Source of the DNA: an uncultured Flavobacteriales bacterium
GTDB taxonomy: Bacteria; Bacteroidota; Bacteroidia; Flavobacteriales_D; Sanyastnellaceae
Direction of reading: 5' to 3'
Length of the DNA: 36,584 nt
Assembly (NCBI GenBank): GCA_938085425.1
Contig: CALKGQ010000037.1
Span: forward strand, 1 to 36,584
Positions 8,680 through 16,394 of this stretch are shown one piece after another. Every line of letters starts with the position of its first letter. The stretch's first letter is position 1. The notes below the pieces were generated by a model. That model was not told the origin of the DNA. It worked only from the letters and a program-made list of their open reading frames with translations, and did no database searches. A program made the translations under genes and the position numbers.

Positions 8680-8692
8680 GTGCGTAGTTTTG
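8665..8692 (+). promoter_or_regulatory. Promoter of recJ
   Basis: TTG (8665-8667), 17 bases, then TAGTTTTG (8685-8692), matching the Bacteroidota -33/-7 pattern TTG ... TAnnTTTG. The ATG of recJ is at 8748, so the leader would be about 50 bases. The -33 element overlaps the 5' end of the divergent lipoprotein gene. Confidence 0.6.
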
Positions 8693-8747
8693 ACAAGGCG
8701 AAAGATACAACCGGAACAGAACTGGACTCAGCATCCCCCCAAGCAAC

Positions 8748-10466
8748 ATGGACAACCTCGAGTGGAAACCTTCCCAAGCCCCCGATTTGCAAACCGTGGG
8801 AAGCCTGTCCAAAGACACAGGTCTCAGCCCATTGGTTGCATCTCTTTTGATCCAAAGGGGGATGTCCACCTCGGAATCCGTCAAAGATTTTTTGGACCCT
8901 CGACGCGAAAAGCTTCACGACCCCTTCCTCATGAAGGACATGGACAGGGCCGTGGAAAGGATCATGCAGGCGGTGGAACGCAAGGAACGGATCATGGTGT
9001 ACGGGGACTACGACGTCGATGGCACCACCTCTGTGGCCATGGTGTCGTCGTTCTTCAAAGGGCTTCAGGTCCCCGTCGTGTCGTACATCCCCATGCGTTA
9101 CGGCGAGGGGTATGGCGTTTCTCCAAAAGGAGTGGAAAGGGCCAAAGTTTCAGGGTGCACCGTTTTGATCACCCTGGACTGTGGCACCAAGGATTTTGAA
9201 GCCTTGCAATTTGCCGCCGAGGCAGGGATCGACACCATTGTATGCGACCACCATTTGCCTGCGGACCAACTCCCGGTGACCCATGCTCTGCTGAATCCCA
9301 AACAGGAAGGTTGCCCCTATCCATTCAAAGAATTGTCCGGTGCTGGAGTGGCCTTCAAGTTCCTCACCGCATTGGTCAACCGCATTGGGTTGACCATGTC
9401 TTCAGTGTACGACCATCTCGATTTGCTTGCCTTGAGCATCGGCGCCGACCTCGTGGACATCACCGGAGAAAATCGGATCCTTGCCCACCACGGCATGCGC
9501 AAGCTTCGAAAAACCATGCGCCCGGGCATTCGGGCGATGCTGCACGTTGCCAACATCGACCGTGTCCCCAACACCGTCCGGGACATCAGCTTCACGCTCG
9601 GACCGCGCATCAACGCCGCAGGCCGGGTGGGACACGCCCTAAAAGCTGTGGAGCTCTTGATGGCGTCCGACGACAACACGGCCTATGAATTGGCGTATGA
9701 ACTTGAGTCCATGAACCAGGCGCGGCGCGATTTGGACGAAGACATGACCGAGGAAGCATTGGCCCAAATGGCCGAGCAACCGGCAGGTCGTTGTTGCACT
9801 ATAGTCTGCGGAGAAGGGTGGCACCGAGGTGTATTGGGCATCGTGGCCAGCCGTTTGGTGGAAGCTCGCTACCGACCCACCATTGTGTTGAGCGAAGAAA
9901 ACGGGTTGATGATGGGGAGCGCCCGCAGTGTCAAAGGGGTCGACATCCACGAGGCGTTGGAAGACTGCCGGTCGTACCTCGAACAATTTGGTGGCCACCC
10001 GATGGCCGCTGGCTTGACCTTGAGAAGCGACCAATTGCACGATTTTCAAATTGCCCTTGAGAAGAGCATCGCCCGACAAGTGGATGGGAGCATCCCGGCG
10101 CCAAGCATTTCGTACCACCTCGAAATCGACCTGAATGCCATGTCGCCTGAAGTCTTCGAAGAAATGGGGAAGTTGGCGCCGTTTGGCCCTGGAAACGGTC
10201 TGCCTGTCTTCATGGCGAGTGACGTTCGTGCCGCGCTGCCCCCACGGACAGTGGGGCACAGAGGGCGTCACTTGAAATTGATTTTGCAGACCTCTGACGC
10301 TCCCAAAGACCGGTTTGAAGCCATCGGATTTGGCATGGGCGACCGCCTGGAAGAAGTTCGGCAAATGAAGTCCATGGACGTGGCCTTCACCTTGGTTCAA
10401 AACACCTTCCGTGGACGAACTTCCATCAACATGCACATCCGCGCCATCCGACCGAGTGTGCGTTGA
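8748..10466 (+). CDS. recJ: Single-stranded-DNA-specific exonuclease RecJ
   Basis: A 572-residue RecJ, a 5'-3' ssDNA exonuclease used in recombination, base-excision and mismatch repair. DHH-domain motifs: YGDYDVDG (~85-92), TLDCG with Asp ~144, and CDHH (~166-169), then SIGADLVDITGENR. The linker to the DHHA1 domain carries RINAAGRVGHA. DHHA1 shows GGHPMAAGLTL with the substrate-binding GGH motif. The C-terminal OB-fold-like part continues to the end (FTLVQNTFRGRTSINMHIRAI). All expected metal ligands seem present, so the enzyme should be active. The gene ends one base away from the convergent dnaG stop. Confidence 0.97.
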   Translation: MDNLEWKPSQAPDLQTVGSLSKDTGLSPLVASLLIQRGMSTSESVKDFLDPRREKLHDPFLMKDMDRAVERIMQAVERKERIMVYGDYDVDGTTSVAMVSSFFKGLQVPVVSYIPMRYGEGYGVSPKGVERAKVSGCTVLITLDCGTKDFEALQFAAEAGIDTIVCDHHLPADQLPVTHALLNPKQEGCPYPFKELSGAGVAFKFLTALVNRIGLTMSSVYDHLDLLALSIGADLVDITGENRILAHHGMRKLRKTMRPGIRAMLHVANIDRVPNTVRDISFTLGPRINAAGRVGHALKAVELLMASDDNTAYELAYELESMNQARRDLDEDMTEEALAQMAEQPAGRCCTIVCGEGWHRGVLGIVASRLVEARYRPTIVLSEENGLMMGSARSVKGVDIHEALEDCRSYLEQFGGHPMAAGLTLRSDQLHDFQIALEKSIARQVDGSIPAPSISYHLEIDLNAMSPEVFEEMGKLAPFGPGNGLPVFMASDVRAALPPRTVGHRGRHLKLILQTSDAPKDRFEAIGFGMGDRLEEVRQMKSMDVAFTLVQNTFRGRTSINMHIRAIRPSVR

Positions 10467-10481
10467 TTCAAGGGAGAATCA
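10464..10481. terminator. Inverted repeat spanning the recJ and dnaG stop codons
   Basis: TGATTC (10464-10469) and GAATCA (10476-10481) form a perfect 6-bp stem with a 6-base loop. It covers the recJ TGA (10464-10466) and the dnaG TGA (10468-10470 on the minus strand). No T-tract on either side, so it is at best a weak or Rho-assisted bidirectional end. Confidence 0.35.
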
Positions 10482-12456
10482 CCGTGCCAAAATGCGCCAG
10501 AGTGTCCCGTATTTGCGTGTCGAGGTGCACCTTTTGGGCGAGCAAATCCCGCTCCATTTCCAGGGACAACCCATCTTCTTTGAGCTTGGCGGAAACTTCT
10601 TCTGAAGCCGTGCGCAAATCCATCAAGTGCAATCGACGGAGGGTTCCTTCCAACAATTCCATGAGTTGATCCCGCTCCACCGTGGGGTAGATCTTGTGTC
10701 TCTGCGACCAGTTGGGGCTGAGGACATGCTGCTGCACCATGGCACCTGCGACCTTCTGCTGAACCCCAACGTCATTGTCTTGGGCCAATTGCTCTGCGGT
10801 CAAAATCCGTTCGTGGTCCAGCTCCGAGGAAAAACGCTGCACCAAAGTTTGGTTCAGGGGTTCCTGCAAGGAAATCCGTTCTTCTTCCAGCCTGTGGATG
10901 ACCAGTTCTGCAAAGGGCACATCCAACAATTGGTCTTCCGAGCCCTCCTCTCCCTTCAAGCGCACAGACACCATGTCGGTGGCGTATTCCAGAAGGGCGC
11001 GCACCAAGTCATTTTCAATGGACGTTCTCGGCGCGATCCGGTCGACGGCCTGCACCTCTCCACCTGCAGGCGGGGGCGACGTGGGGGTGGGCGGCGTGCC
11101 TTGGGGCGAGGGAATCCTGCCGCTGGCCGACCGTTTGGCTGCTGCTTGCGATTGGGCATGCAACACCTTGGCCACCTCTGCGCCCAGCACTTCTTCCGAC
11201 AACCCAAGTTGGGATGCTGAAGATTGCAAATACACGGAGCGCTGGATGGTGTCTGGAATCGCCGCGATGGAGGAAACCACTGAACGGATCATGTCCGCCC
11301 GCTTCAAAGGATCGGTGCCAGCCTCGTCTGAAAGCAACTTCGCCTTGAACTGCAGGAAGTCCTGCGCGTCTTTGTGGATGGCGTCGTGCAATGCATCGCT
11401 CCCCACCTTTTTGGCATAGGTGTCTGGGTCGTCTCCGTCAGGCAACAAAACAACCTTGACGGCCATGCCTTCGGCAAGAAGCATGTCGATGCCGCGCAAG
11501 GAGGCCCGAATGCCTGCTGCATCCCCATCGAAAATCACGGTCACATTCTTGGTGAATCGGCGGATCAAATGAATCTGGCCCGTGGTCAGTGCAGTCCCGC
11601 TGGAGGCCACCACGTTTTCCACACCTGCCTGGTGCATCGCCATGACGTCGGTGTACCCTTCCACCAAAAAACACCGCTCCTCCTTGACAATCGCAGGCTT
11701 GGCCAGGTGCATGCCGTAGAGGACCTTGGACTTGTTGTACAAGATGCTCTCTGGCGAGTTGAAGTACTTGGCAACCTTTTTCTCGGTGCTGAGGGTCCTT
11801 CCGCCAAAGCCAATCACACGGCCCGTGACATCTCGGATCGGGAACATGACACGGCCTTTGAAAAAGTCCCACAACGAGCCGTCGTCGCGTTGCTTGCAAA
11901 GGCCAGCCTCCACCAACTTTTCTGCCGGATAACCAGCCGCCTGACCTGCCTGGGCCATGGCGTCCCAAGAATCAGGGCTGTAGCCAATCAAAAAGGTGTC
12001 CAGCACATCGTCTCTGAATCCCCGCTCCACGAAGTAGCTGCGACCAATGGCTTTTCCTGCATCGGTTTGCTGCATCTGCTCTGTGAACCACTTCTGCGCC
12101 CAAGCGACCACATTGCCCAAGCTCTCCTTGGCTGTGGACGCCGCGATTTCTTCTGGGGTAGGCGCCTTCTCCTCCACCTCAATGTTGTAGCGTCTGGCCA
12201 ACATCCGAAGTGCTTCGGGATAATTGACCTTCTCCAACTCCATGAGAAAGGTGACCAGGCTTCCGCCCTTGCCGCTTGAGAAGCACTTGAAAATGCCCTT
12301 GGCGGGCAAGACGTAAAAAGAAGGTGTCTTCTCGTTCGTGAAAGGACTTAGGCCCCGCAACGAACTTCCTGACTTCTTCAATTCCACGTAATCGCCGACC
12401 ACCTCTTCGATGACAGCGGCGTTCATGATTTGCTCGACGGTTTGTTCTGGGATCAT
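10468..12456 (-). CDS. dnaG: DNA primase DnaG with degenerate zinc-binding domain
   Basis: A 662-residue primase, which makes RNA primers for lagging-strand synthesis. The ATG at 12456 (MIPEQTVEQIMNAA) fits the family start; an upstream in-frame start would add eight unusual residues. The N-terminal CHC2-type domain is recognisable (GLSPFTNEKTPSF ... KGIFKCFSSGKGG), but the usual Cys, His, Cys, Cys ligands are Ser37, Thr40, Cys58 and Ser61, so zinc binding is probably lost. The catalytic TOPRIM core is intact: EGYTDV with the acidic Glu, IFDGDAAG and PDGDDPDTY. A low-complexity P/T linker (~450-470) leads to a DnaB-binding C-terminal domain. It is convergent with recJ; a TATCTTCG box lies 11 bases upstream of the ATG. 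Confidence 0.96.
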   Translation of the reverse strand: MIPEQTVEQIMNAAVIEEVVGDYVELKKSGSSLRGLSPFTNEKTPSFYVLPAKGIFKCFSSGKGGSLVTFLMELEKVNYPEALRMLARRYNIEVEEKAPTPEEIAASTAKESLGNVVAWAQKWFTEQMQQTDAGKAIGRSYFVERGFRDDVLDTFLIGYSPDSWDAMAQAGQAAGYPAEKLVEAGLCKQRDDGSLWDFFKGRVMFPIRDVTGRVIGFGGRTLSTEKKVAKYFNSPESILYNKSKVLYGMHLAKPAIVKEERCFLVEGYTDVMAMHQAGVENVVASSGTALTTGQIHLIRRFTKNVTVIFDGDAAGIRASLRGIDMLLAEGMAVKVVLLPDGDDPDTYAKKVGSDALHDAIHKDAQDFLQFKAKLLSDEAGTDPLKRADMIRSVVSSIAAIPDTIQRSVYLQSSASQLGLSEEVLGAEVAKVLHAQSQAAAKRSASGRIPSPQGTPPTPTSPPPAGGEVQAVDRIAPRTSIENDLVRALLEYATDMVSVRLKGEEGSEDQLLDVPFAELVIHRLEEERISLQEPLNQTLVQRFSSELDHERILTAEQLAQDNDVGVQQKVAGAMVQQHVLSPNWSQRHKIYPTVERDQLMELLEGTLRRLHLMDLRTASEEVSAKLKEDGLSLEMERDLLAQKVHLDTQIRDTLAHFGTVILP

Positions 12457-12467
12457 GGCGGGGTGGA

Positions 12468-12475
12468 CGAAGATA
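12468..12475 (-). promoter_or_regulatory. Candidate -7 box of dnaG
   Basis: TATCTTCG on the minus strand, one mismatch from TAnnTTTG, 11 bases before the ATG at 12456. No -33 TTG at the usual distance. It would give a leader of only a few bases. Confidence 0.35.
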
Positions 12476-12498
12476 TCCAAGATTTGGGGCTTTGCACG

Positions 12499-12527
12499 AA
12501 AAACGGCACCTCTCTCTGGGTGCCGTT
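12499..12527 (-). terminator. Rho-independent terminator of the candidate sRNA
   Basis: AACGGCACC (12502-12510) pairs with GGTGCCGTT (12519-12527), a perfect 9-bp stem with an 8-base loop. On the minus strand it runs straight into five T (A at 12499-12503). On the plus strand no T-tract follows, so its direction is minus, yet no minus-strand protein gene lies upstream of it. Confidence 0.8.
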
Positions 12528-12641
12528 CTCGATGAGGACTAAGTCTTCATCACCTGCTGCCTGCTGCTGCGTTCAGCGAAAAAGGGCTTTCACCTGATGT
12601 TCCAACCGGGGGTGCGAGCGTTCTCATGCCCCAGGAGTTTC
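12499..12641 (-). ncRNA. Candidate small RNA (~140 nt) between dnaG and the sensor kinase
   Basis: This is the only gap over 300 bases in the window (12457-12775). It has no convincing protein gene but carries a complete minus-strand transcription unit: promoter at 12647-12680, expected start near 12641, terminator ending at 12499. Predicted hairpins (plus-strand coordinates): A, 12606-12612 with 12629-12635 plus inner 12616-12618/12623-12625; B, 12548-12552 with 12595-12599, 12559-12561 with 12585-12587 and 12566-12569 with 12574-12577; C, 12531-12535 with 12547-12551 and 12537-12539 with 12543-12545, which competes with the outer stem of B; and the terminator hairpin. In the RNA both A and B are capped by the same AACG tetraloop. 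I do not see the SRP, tmRNA or RNase P signatures; a divergent 6S-like RNA cannot be excluded. The rest of the gap (12681-12775) holds nothing I can assign. Confidence 0.6.
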
Positions 12642-12646
12642 AAGGG

Positions 12647-12680
12647 CAAAACTAGAGTCACCAAGGCGACAGCATGTCAA
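12647..12680 (-). promoter_or_regulatory. Promoter of the candidate sRNA
   Basis: Minus strand: TTG (12678-12680, in a TTGACA context), 23 bases, then TAGTTTTG (12647-12654), an exact TAnnTTTG match with the same box sequence as in front of recJ. Confidence 0.6.
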
Positions 12681-12775
12681 GGAATCATGAACGGGATGTG
12701 AATGTTTGTTGGCGTTGGAGGCGCTTTCTGATTCCAATTTCTTGTGAACCGCAACTCCCTCCCGACCTTGGGGCC

Positions 12776-14062
12776 ATGAAAGGTCGCATGATCCCCTGGT
12801 TGGTGGGTTCCATGACCATTGCCATGATGGTGGTGGTGGCGGTGCAAGTGAGTTGGCTCGAGTCTTCTGCCAAACTCCGCAAGGAGGTCTTTGACCAAAG
12901 TGTGGAACAGAGCCTTCAAATTGTCGCCGGTTGGCTGACCGCCGTCCACTTGGATGAAGGCCAAGCTGAAGATCGCAGCTTGCTTCGCACCGATGAATTG
13001 GCGCCTGAGGAACGCAACATTGTCCGACGACTGGAGGCCTTGCCAATGGATTCGTTGCTGATGCTTGCCTTGCTGGAGCAAAACATCGATGCGAGGCCTG
13101 TTTTTGGTGCCTTCAACCGTTACAGCCAACCCGTCTTCTTGCCAGAAGAGGCCGAGCCCCTCCGTGACGTGTTGTTGCGAGAAGGGTATTCTGTGACCCT
13201 TGGAACCCTTCAATTGCGCATCCACTTCCCTCAATTGCCGAGGTACCTCATGGGCCAAATGCTTGGGGCCTTCGCATTGAGTGTAGGGATGATGCTCTTG
13301 ATCGCGGGGATGTTCGGCTACACCCTTGTGGCCATCCAGCGGACCAAACGATTGGACCGGTTGCAGCGGGACTTGGTGAACAATTTGACCCATGAATTGA
13401 AAACGCCCATTTCCAGCATAGGGCTCGCCTCCGAAGCGATGGCGGACCCTTCTTTTGACAGCGAAACGAAGAAGCATTACCTGGGGTTGATCCGAGAGGA
13501 GAACAAACGGCTCGGGGTGTTGGTGGAAAATGTATTGCGGGCAAGTCTTTCTGAATCCGGCGCCATGCGCTTGTACACCCAGCCATTGAACGTGCATGAT
13601 TTGGTGAAGGGCGTGGTGAAAAACATGGCCATGCAATTCCACAAACAAGGGGCGAAAGTGGAGTTGGACTTGGAGGCGTCCAACCCCAACCTCGAGTGCG
13701 ACCGCATCCATCTGACCAACGTCATGTTCAACCTCATCGACAATGCCATGAAGTATGCTGGAGAGGATCCACACATCGTCATCCGAACGCGTCAAAGCGA
13801 AGTCGGACTCTCTTTGGCCGTCCAAGACAACGGCATGGGCATCGCCAAAGAACATCTTGGCAAGGTCTTTGAAAGGCTGTATCGTGTCCCCACCGGAAAC
13901 GTGCACAACGTGAAGGGATTTGGTCTGGGCTTGAGCTACGTGAAAAATGTCATTGAGCGCCACGAAGGATCGGTCCAAATCGAAAGCACACCGGGGGAGG
14001 GCACAACATTGACCCTGAATTTGCCGTTTGAGCATCAACCTGACAAGACTGAAGAGACATGA
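12776..14062 (+). CDS. Two-component sensor histidine kinase
   Basis: A 428-residue membrane kinase. Transmembrane helix 1 at ~6-28, a periplasmic sensor region of about 130 residues without a known fold, transmembrane helix 2 at ~160-187. Cytoplasmic HisKA domain with NLTHELKTP, phospho-acceptor His ~206. HATPase domain: N-box NLIDNAMKYAG, G1 DNGMGIA, F-box VFERLYRV and G2 GFGLGLSYVKNVIERH. The ATG at 12776 was preferred over an in-frame start at 12674 because the signal-anchor begins right after it and because the upstream segment runs into the sRNA promoter region; a weak GACCTTGG box sits 4 bases before it. The gene overlaps the response regulator by ATGA. The signal sensed is unknown. 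Confidence 0.94.
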   Translation: MKGRMIPWLVGSMTIAMMVVVAVQVSWLESSAKLRKEVFDQSVEQSLQIVAGWLTAVHLDEGQAEDRSLLRTDELAPEERNIVRRLEALPMDSLLMLALLEQNIDARPVFGAFNRYSQPVFLPEEAEPLRDVLLREGYSVTLGTLQLRIHFPQLPRYLMGQMLGAFALSVGMMLLIAGMFGYTLVAIQRTKRLDRLQRDLVNNLTHELKTPISSIGLASEAMADPSFDSETKKHYLGLIREENKRLGVLVENVLRASLSESGAMRLYTQPLNVHDLVKGVVKNMAMQFHKQGAKVELDLEASNPNLECDRIHLTNVMFNLIDNAMKYAGEDPHIVIRTRQSEVGLSLAVQDNGMGIAKEHLGKVFERLYRVPTGNVHNVKGFGLGLSYVKNVIERHEGSVQIESTPGEGTTLTLNLPFEHQPDKTEET

Positions 14063-14757
14063 AAGACATCCGAATCCTCCTGTGCGAAGACGATCCCAGC
14101 TTGGGGAAACTCCTGACCGATTACCTCCGGGCCAAAGGTTTTGTGGCCACCTGGGCCCAAGACGGGGTCGAAGGCCTGAAGGCCTACCACCGCGAGACGT
14201 TTGATTTCATTGTGCTCGATGTCATGATGCCTCGGAAGGACGGCTTCCAGGTTGCGGAGGAAATCCGTTTGGACAGCAGAAGCATCCCCATCCTTTTCTT
14301 GACCGCCCGTTCCACCAAAGACGACACCCTCGAAGGGTTCAAAGTGGGGGCAGACGACTACATGACCAAGCCCTTCAGCATGGAGGAATTGGTGCTCCGG
14401 ATCCAGGCGATTTTGAGGCGCTCCGCCGCACTTCCTGAAGAAGGAGAAGAGGTCACTGAATTCAAGGTGGGGCTCTATGCATACGACTACAACACCCAGT
14501 CTTTGAACCTCAAGGGAGAGCCCCAAAGGTTGACCACCAAAGAGAACGAGCTGCTGTTCATGCTTTGCAAACACAAGAACGCCCTGTTGGAACGAAGCCA
14601 TGCGCTGCGCAACATTTGGGGGGATGCCAACTACTTCAACGGACGAAGCATGGATGTGTACATCGCCAAGCTGCGCAAACACTTGCGTGGAGACGATCGC
14701 ATTGAAATCCTGAACGTTCACGGGAAAGGATTCAAACTGGTGGCGCCAACCGACTGA
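14059..14757 (+). CDS. OmpR/PhoB-family response regulator
   Basis: A 232-residue transcription regulator, partner of the kinase whose stop it overlaps by four bases (ATGA), so the two are translationally coupled. Receiver domain 1-~120: acidic pocket CEDD (9-12), phospho-acceptor Asp54 in FIVLDVMMP, Thr in FLTA, Lys in TKPF. Linker ~122-135. Winged-helix DNA-binding domain ~136-230 with LTTKENELLFMLCKHKNALLERSHALRNIWG and the C-terminal wing VHGKGFKLV. The family binds direct repeats as dimers. Targets are unknown; the adjacent prs gene starts 33 bases downstream but has its own -7 box. Confidence 0.96.
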   Translation: MKDIRILLCEDDPSLGKLLTDYLRAKGFVATWAQDGVEGLKAYHRETFDFIVLDVMMPRKDGFQVAEEIRLDSRSIPILFLTARSTKDDTLEGFKVGADDYMTKPFSMEELVLRIQAILRRSAALPEEGEEVTEFKVGLYAYDYNTQSLNLKGEPQRLTTKENELLFMLCKHKNALLERSHALRNIWGDANYFNGRSMDVYIAKLRKHLRGDDRIEILNVHGKGFKLVAPTD

Positions 14758-14764
14758 GAATGCC

Positions 14765-14772
14765 TACCTTTG
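14765..14772 (+). promoter_or_regulatory. -7 box of prs
   Basis: TACCTTTG, exact TAnnTTTG match, 18 bases before the ATG at 14791 and just after the stop of the response regulator (14757). The -33 element is not clear. Confidence 0.5.
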
Positions 14773-14790
14773 CGGCCTCGAAGCGTCGCC

Positions 14791-15732
14791 ATGTCTGACA
14801 TGATCAAAATCCTCGCGGGATCGTCCTCCAAAGAATTTGGGGAACGTGTGGCCGCAGCTTACGGAACCAGTCTGGTCCCTGTTCGCACGCAGAAATTCTC
14901 CGATGGGGAGTTTGCGGTGAGCATTGAAGAGACCGTCCGGGGCAAAGAGGTGATCATCGTGCAGAGCACCTTCCCCCCTTCTGACAACTTGCTTGAGCTT
15001 CTGATGCTCATCGACGCAGCCAAACGCGCCAGCGCCAAGCGCATCGTGGCCGTGATGCCTTACTTCGGATTTGCCCGGCAGGACAGAAAGGACAAGCCAC
15101 GTGTGGCCATTGGCGCCAAGCTCGTTGCGAACATGTTGATGGCTGCTGGTGTGAACCGCATCATCACCATGGACCTTCACGCCGACCAAATCCAAGGGTT
15201 CTTTGAAGTTCCCGTGGACCACTTGTTTGGCTCCACTTTGTTCCTTCCTTGGATTGAGGAAAATGCCGCTCTCGACAACTTGTGCATTGCAACCCCTGAC
15301 ACGGGCGGAACCAAACGTGCCAACACCTATGCCAAGCATTTGGGGGTGGACATGGCCATTTGCTACAAGCAGCGCAAGGTGGCCAACCAAGTGGAGAGCA
15401 TGACGGTCATCGGAGATGTGAAAGACAAGCACGTCGTGCTTGTGGACGACATGTGCGACACGGCCGGCACCCTCACCAAAGCCGCGGACTTGATGATGGA
15501 ACACGGCGCACTGAGCGTCCGGGCCGTCTGCACGCATGCCGTCCTGAGTGGGCCTGCCTACGACCGCATCGCAGCGAGTTCCCTGAAAGAATTGATCGTG
15601 ACCGACTCCATCCCTTTGAAGGAGGACGCCAACACCTCAAAAATCACCGTGCTCCCTGTGCACGACATGTTCGCCCAAGTGCTTCAGTGCTTGATGCGCA
15701 ACGAATCCATTAGTTCTCAATTTACCATTTAA
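14791..15732 (+). CDS. prs: Ribose-phosphate pyrophosphokinase (PRPP synthetase)
   Basis: A 313-residue enzyme of normal length that makes PRPP from ribose 5-phosphate and ATP, feeding purine, pyrimidine, NAD, His and Trp synthesis. Visible: FSDGE near 42, the flexible loop YFGFARQDRKDKPR, MDLHADQIQGFF, and the PRPP-binding loop VVLVDDMCDTAGTL. The start MSDMIKILAGSS at 14791 matches the family; a TTG seven codons upstream overlaps the -7 box and is rejected. It is followed 9 bases later by rplY and then pth, a common bacterial order. Confidence 0.97.
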   Translation: MSDMIKILAGSSSKEFGERVAAAYGTSLVPVRTQKFSDGEFAVSIEETVRGKEVIIVQSTFPPSDNLLELLMLIDAAKRASAKRIVAVMPYFGFARQDRKDKPRVAIGAKLVANMLMAAGVNRIITMDLHADQIQGFFEVPVDHLFGSTLFLPWIEENAALDNLCIATPDTGGTKRANTYAKHLGVDMAICYKQRKVANQVESMTVIGDVKDKHVVLVDDMCDTAGTLTKAADLMMEHGALSVRAVCTHAVLSGPAYDRIAASSLKELIVTDSIPLKEDANTSKITVLPVHDMFAQVLQCLMRNESISSQFTI

Positions 15733-15741
15733 CAATACATC

Positions 15742-16383
15742 ATGAAAACTGCATCATTGAGCGGCTCCCTGAGAGGGGGCGTAGGGAAAAAAGATGCCGA
15801 CGCACTGCGAGCTGACAACCGGGTTCCCGGTGTCTTGTACGGCGGTGCCGAGCAAATCCACTTCAGCCTCTCTGAAGTTCAACTCAACAAGCTCGTCTTC
15901 AACCCAGACGTCTTCAAAATTGAATTGGACATCGACGGCAAAAAGACGGATTGCATCATCCAAGAAATCCAGTTTCACCCGGTGACCGACCGGGTCACAC
16001 ACATCGACTTGCTCGAAGTGATCCCCGGCAAGCCTGTGAAAGTGGAATTGCCTTTGCGTACCACAGGGCAAGCGATTGGCGTGTTCAACGGGGGTCGCCT
16101 CGAATTGAACTTCCGTCGCGTTCCCGTCCGTGGACTCATCGACTCTTTGCCAGAATGTCTCACCGTCAACATCGAGCCCTTGGACATTGGCGACAGTGCC
16201 CGGGTGAGCGACCTCAAGCTCGATGGCTTGGACATCCTTTTGAGCGACAACGCCCTGCTCGTGGCCTGCAAGCGGACACGTGCCGCCATGTCTGCTGACG
16301 CAGAAGGTGAAGAAGGTGCCGAAGGCGCTGAAGGTGCCGAAGGCGCTGAAGGTGGAGAGGGAAGCGAAGGAGGCGAAAGCTGA
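15742..16383 (+). CDS. rplY: 50S ribosomal protein L25/general stress protein Ctc
   Basis: A 213-residue long-form L25 (CTC/TL5 type): the 5S-rRNA-binding N-terminal domain (KTASLSGSLRGGVGKKDADALRADNRVPGVLYGG) and the second TL5-type beta domain (RVTHIDLLEVIPGKPVKVELPL ...). The last ~30 residues are an acidic E-G-A repeat tail of simple sequence. It lies between prs and pth, the usual context, and is very likely co-transcribed with them. Confidence 0.96.
   Translation: MKTASLSGSLRGGVGKKDADALRADNRVPGVLYGGAEQIHFSLSEVQLNKLVFNPDVFKIELDIDGKKTDCIIQEIQFHPVTDRVTHIDLLEVIPGKPVKVELPLRTTGQAIGVFNGGRLELNFRRVPVRGLIDSLPECLTVNIEPLDIGDSARVSDLKLDGLDILLSDNALLVACKRTRAAMSADAEGEEGAEGAEGAEGAEGGEGSEGGES
16312..16356 (+). 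repeat. 9-bp tandem repeat coding the acidic tail of L25
   Basis: Units GAAGGTGCC and GAAGGCGCT alternate (16312-16320, 16321-16329, 16330-16338, 16339-16347), followed by a partial unit at 16348-16356. Each codes Glu-Gly-Ala. The 18-base double unit is present twice exactly and could vary in number by slippage without frameshift. Confidence 0.8.
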
Positions 16384-16394
16384 TTTTCTGACCC

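Noticed and set aside
12541-12600. SRP (4.5S) RNA in the dnaG-kinase gap, suggested by CAGG and AGCAGC segments
   Set aside because: The GGAA-type tetraloop and the symmetric loop of SRP helix 8 cannot be formed; order and spacing of the motifs do not fit.
12677-14038. 453-codon minus-strand open frame opposite the histidine kinase
   Set aside because: Antisense mirror of the kinase coding sequence; no domain features.
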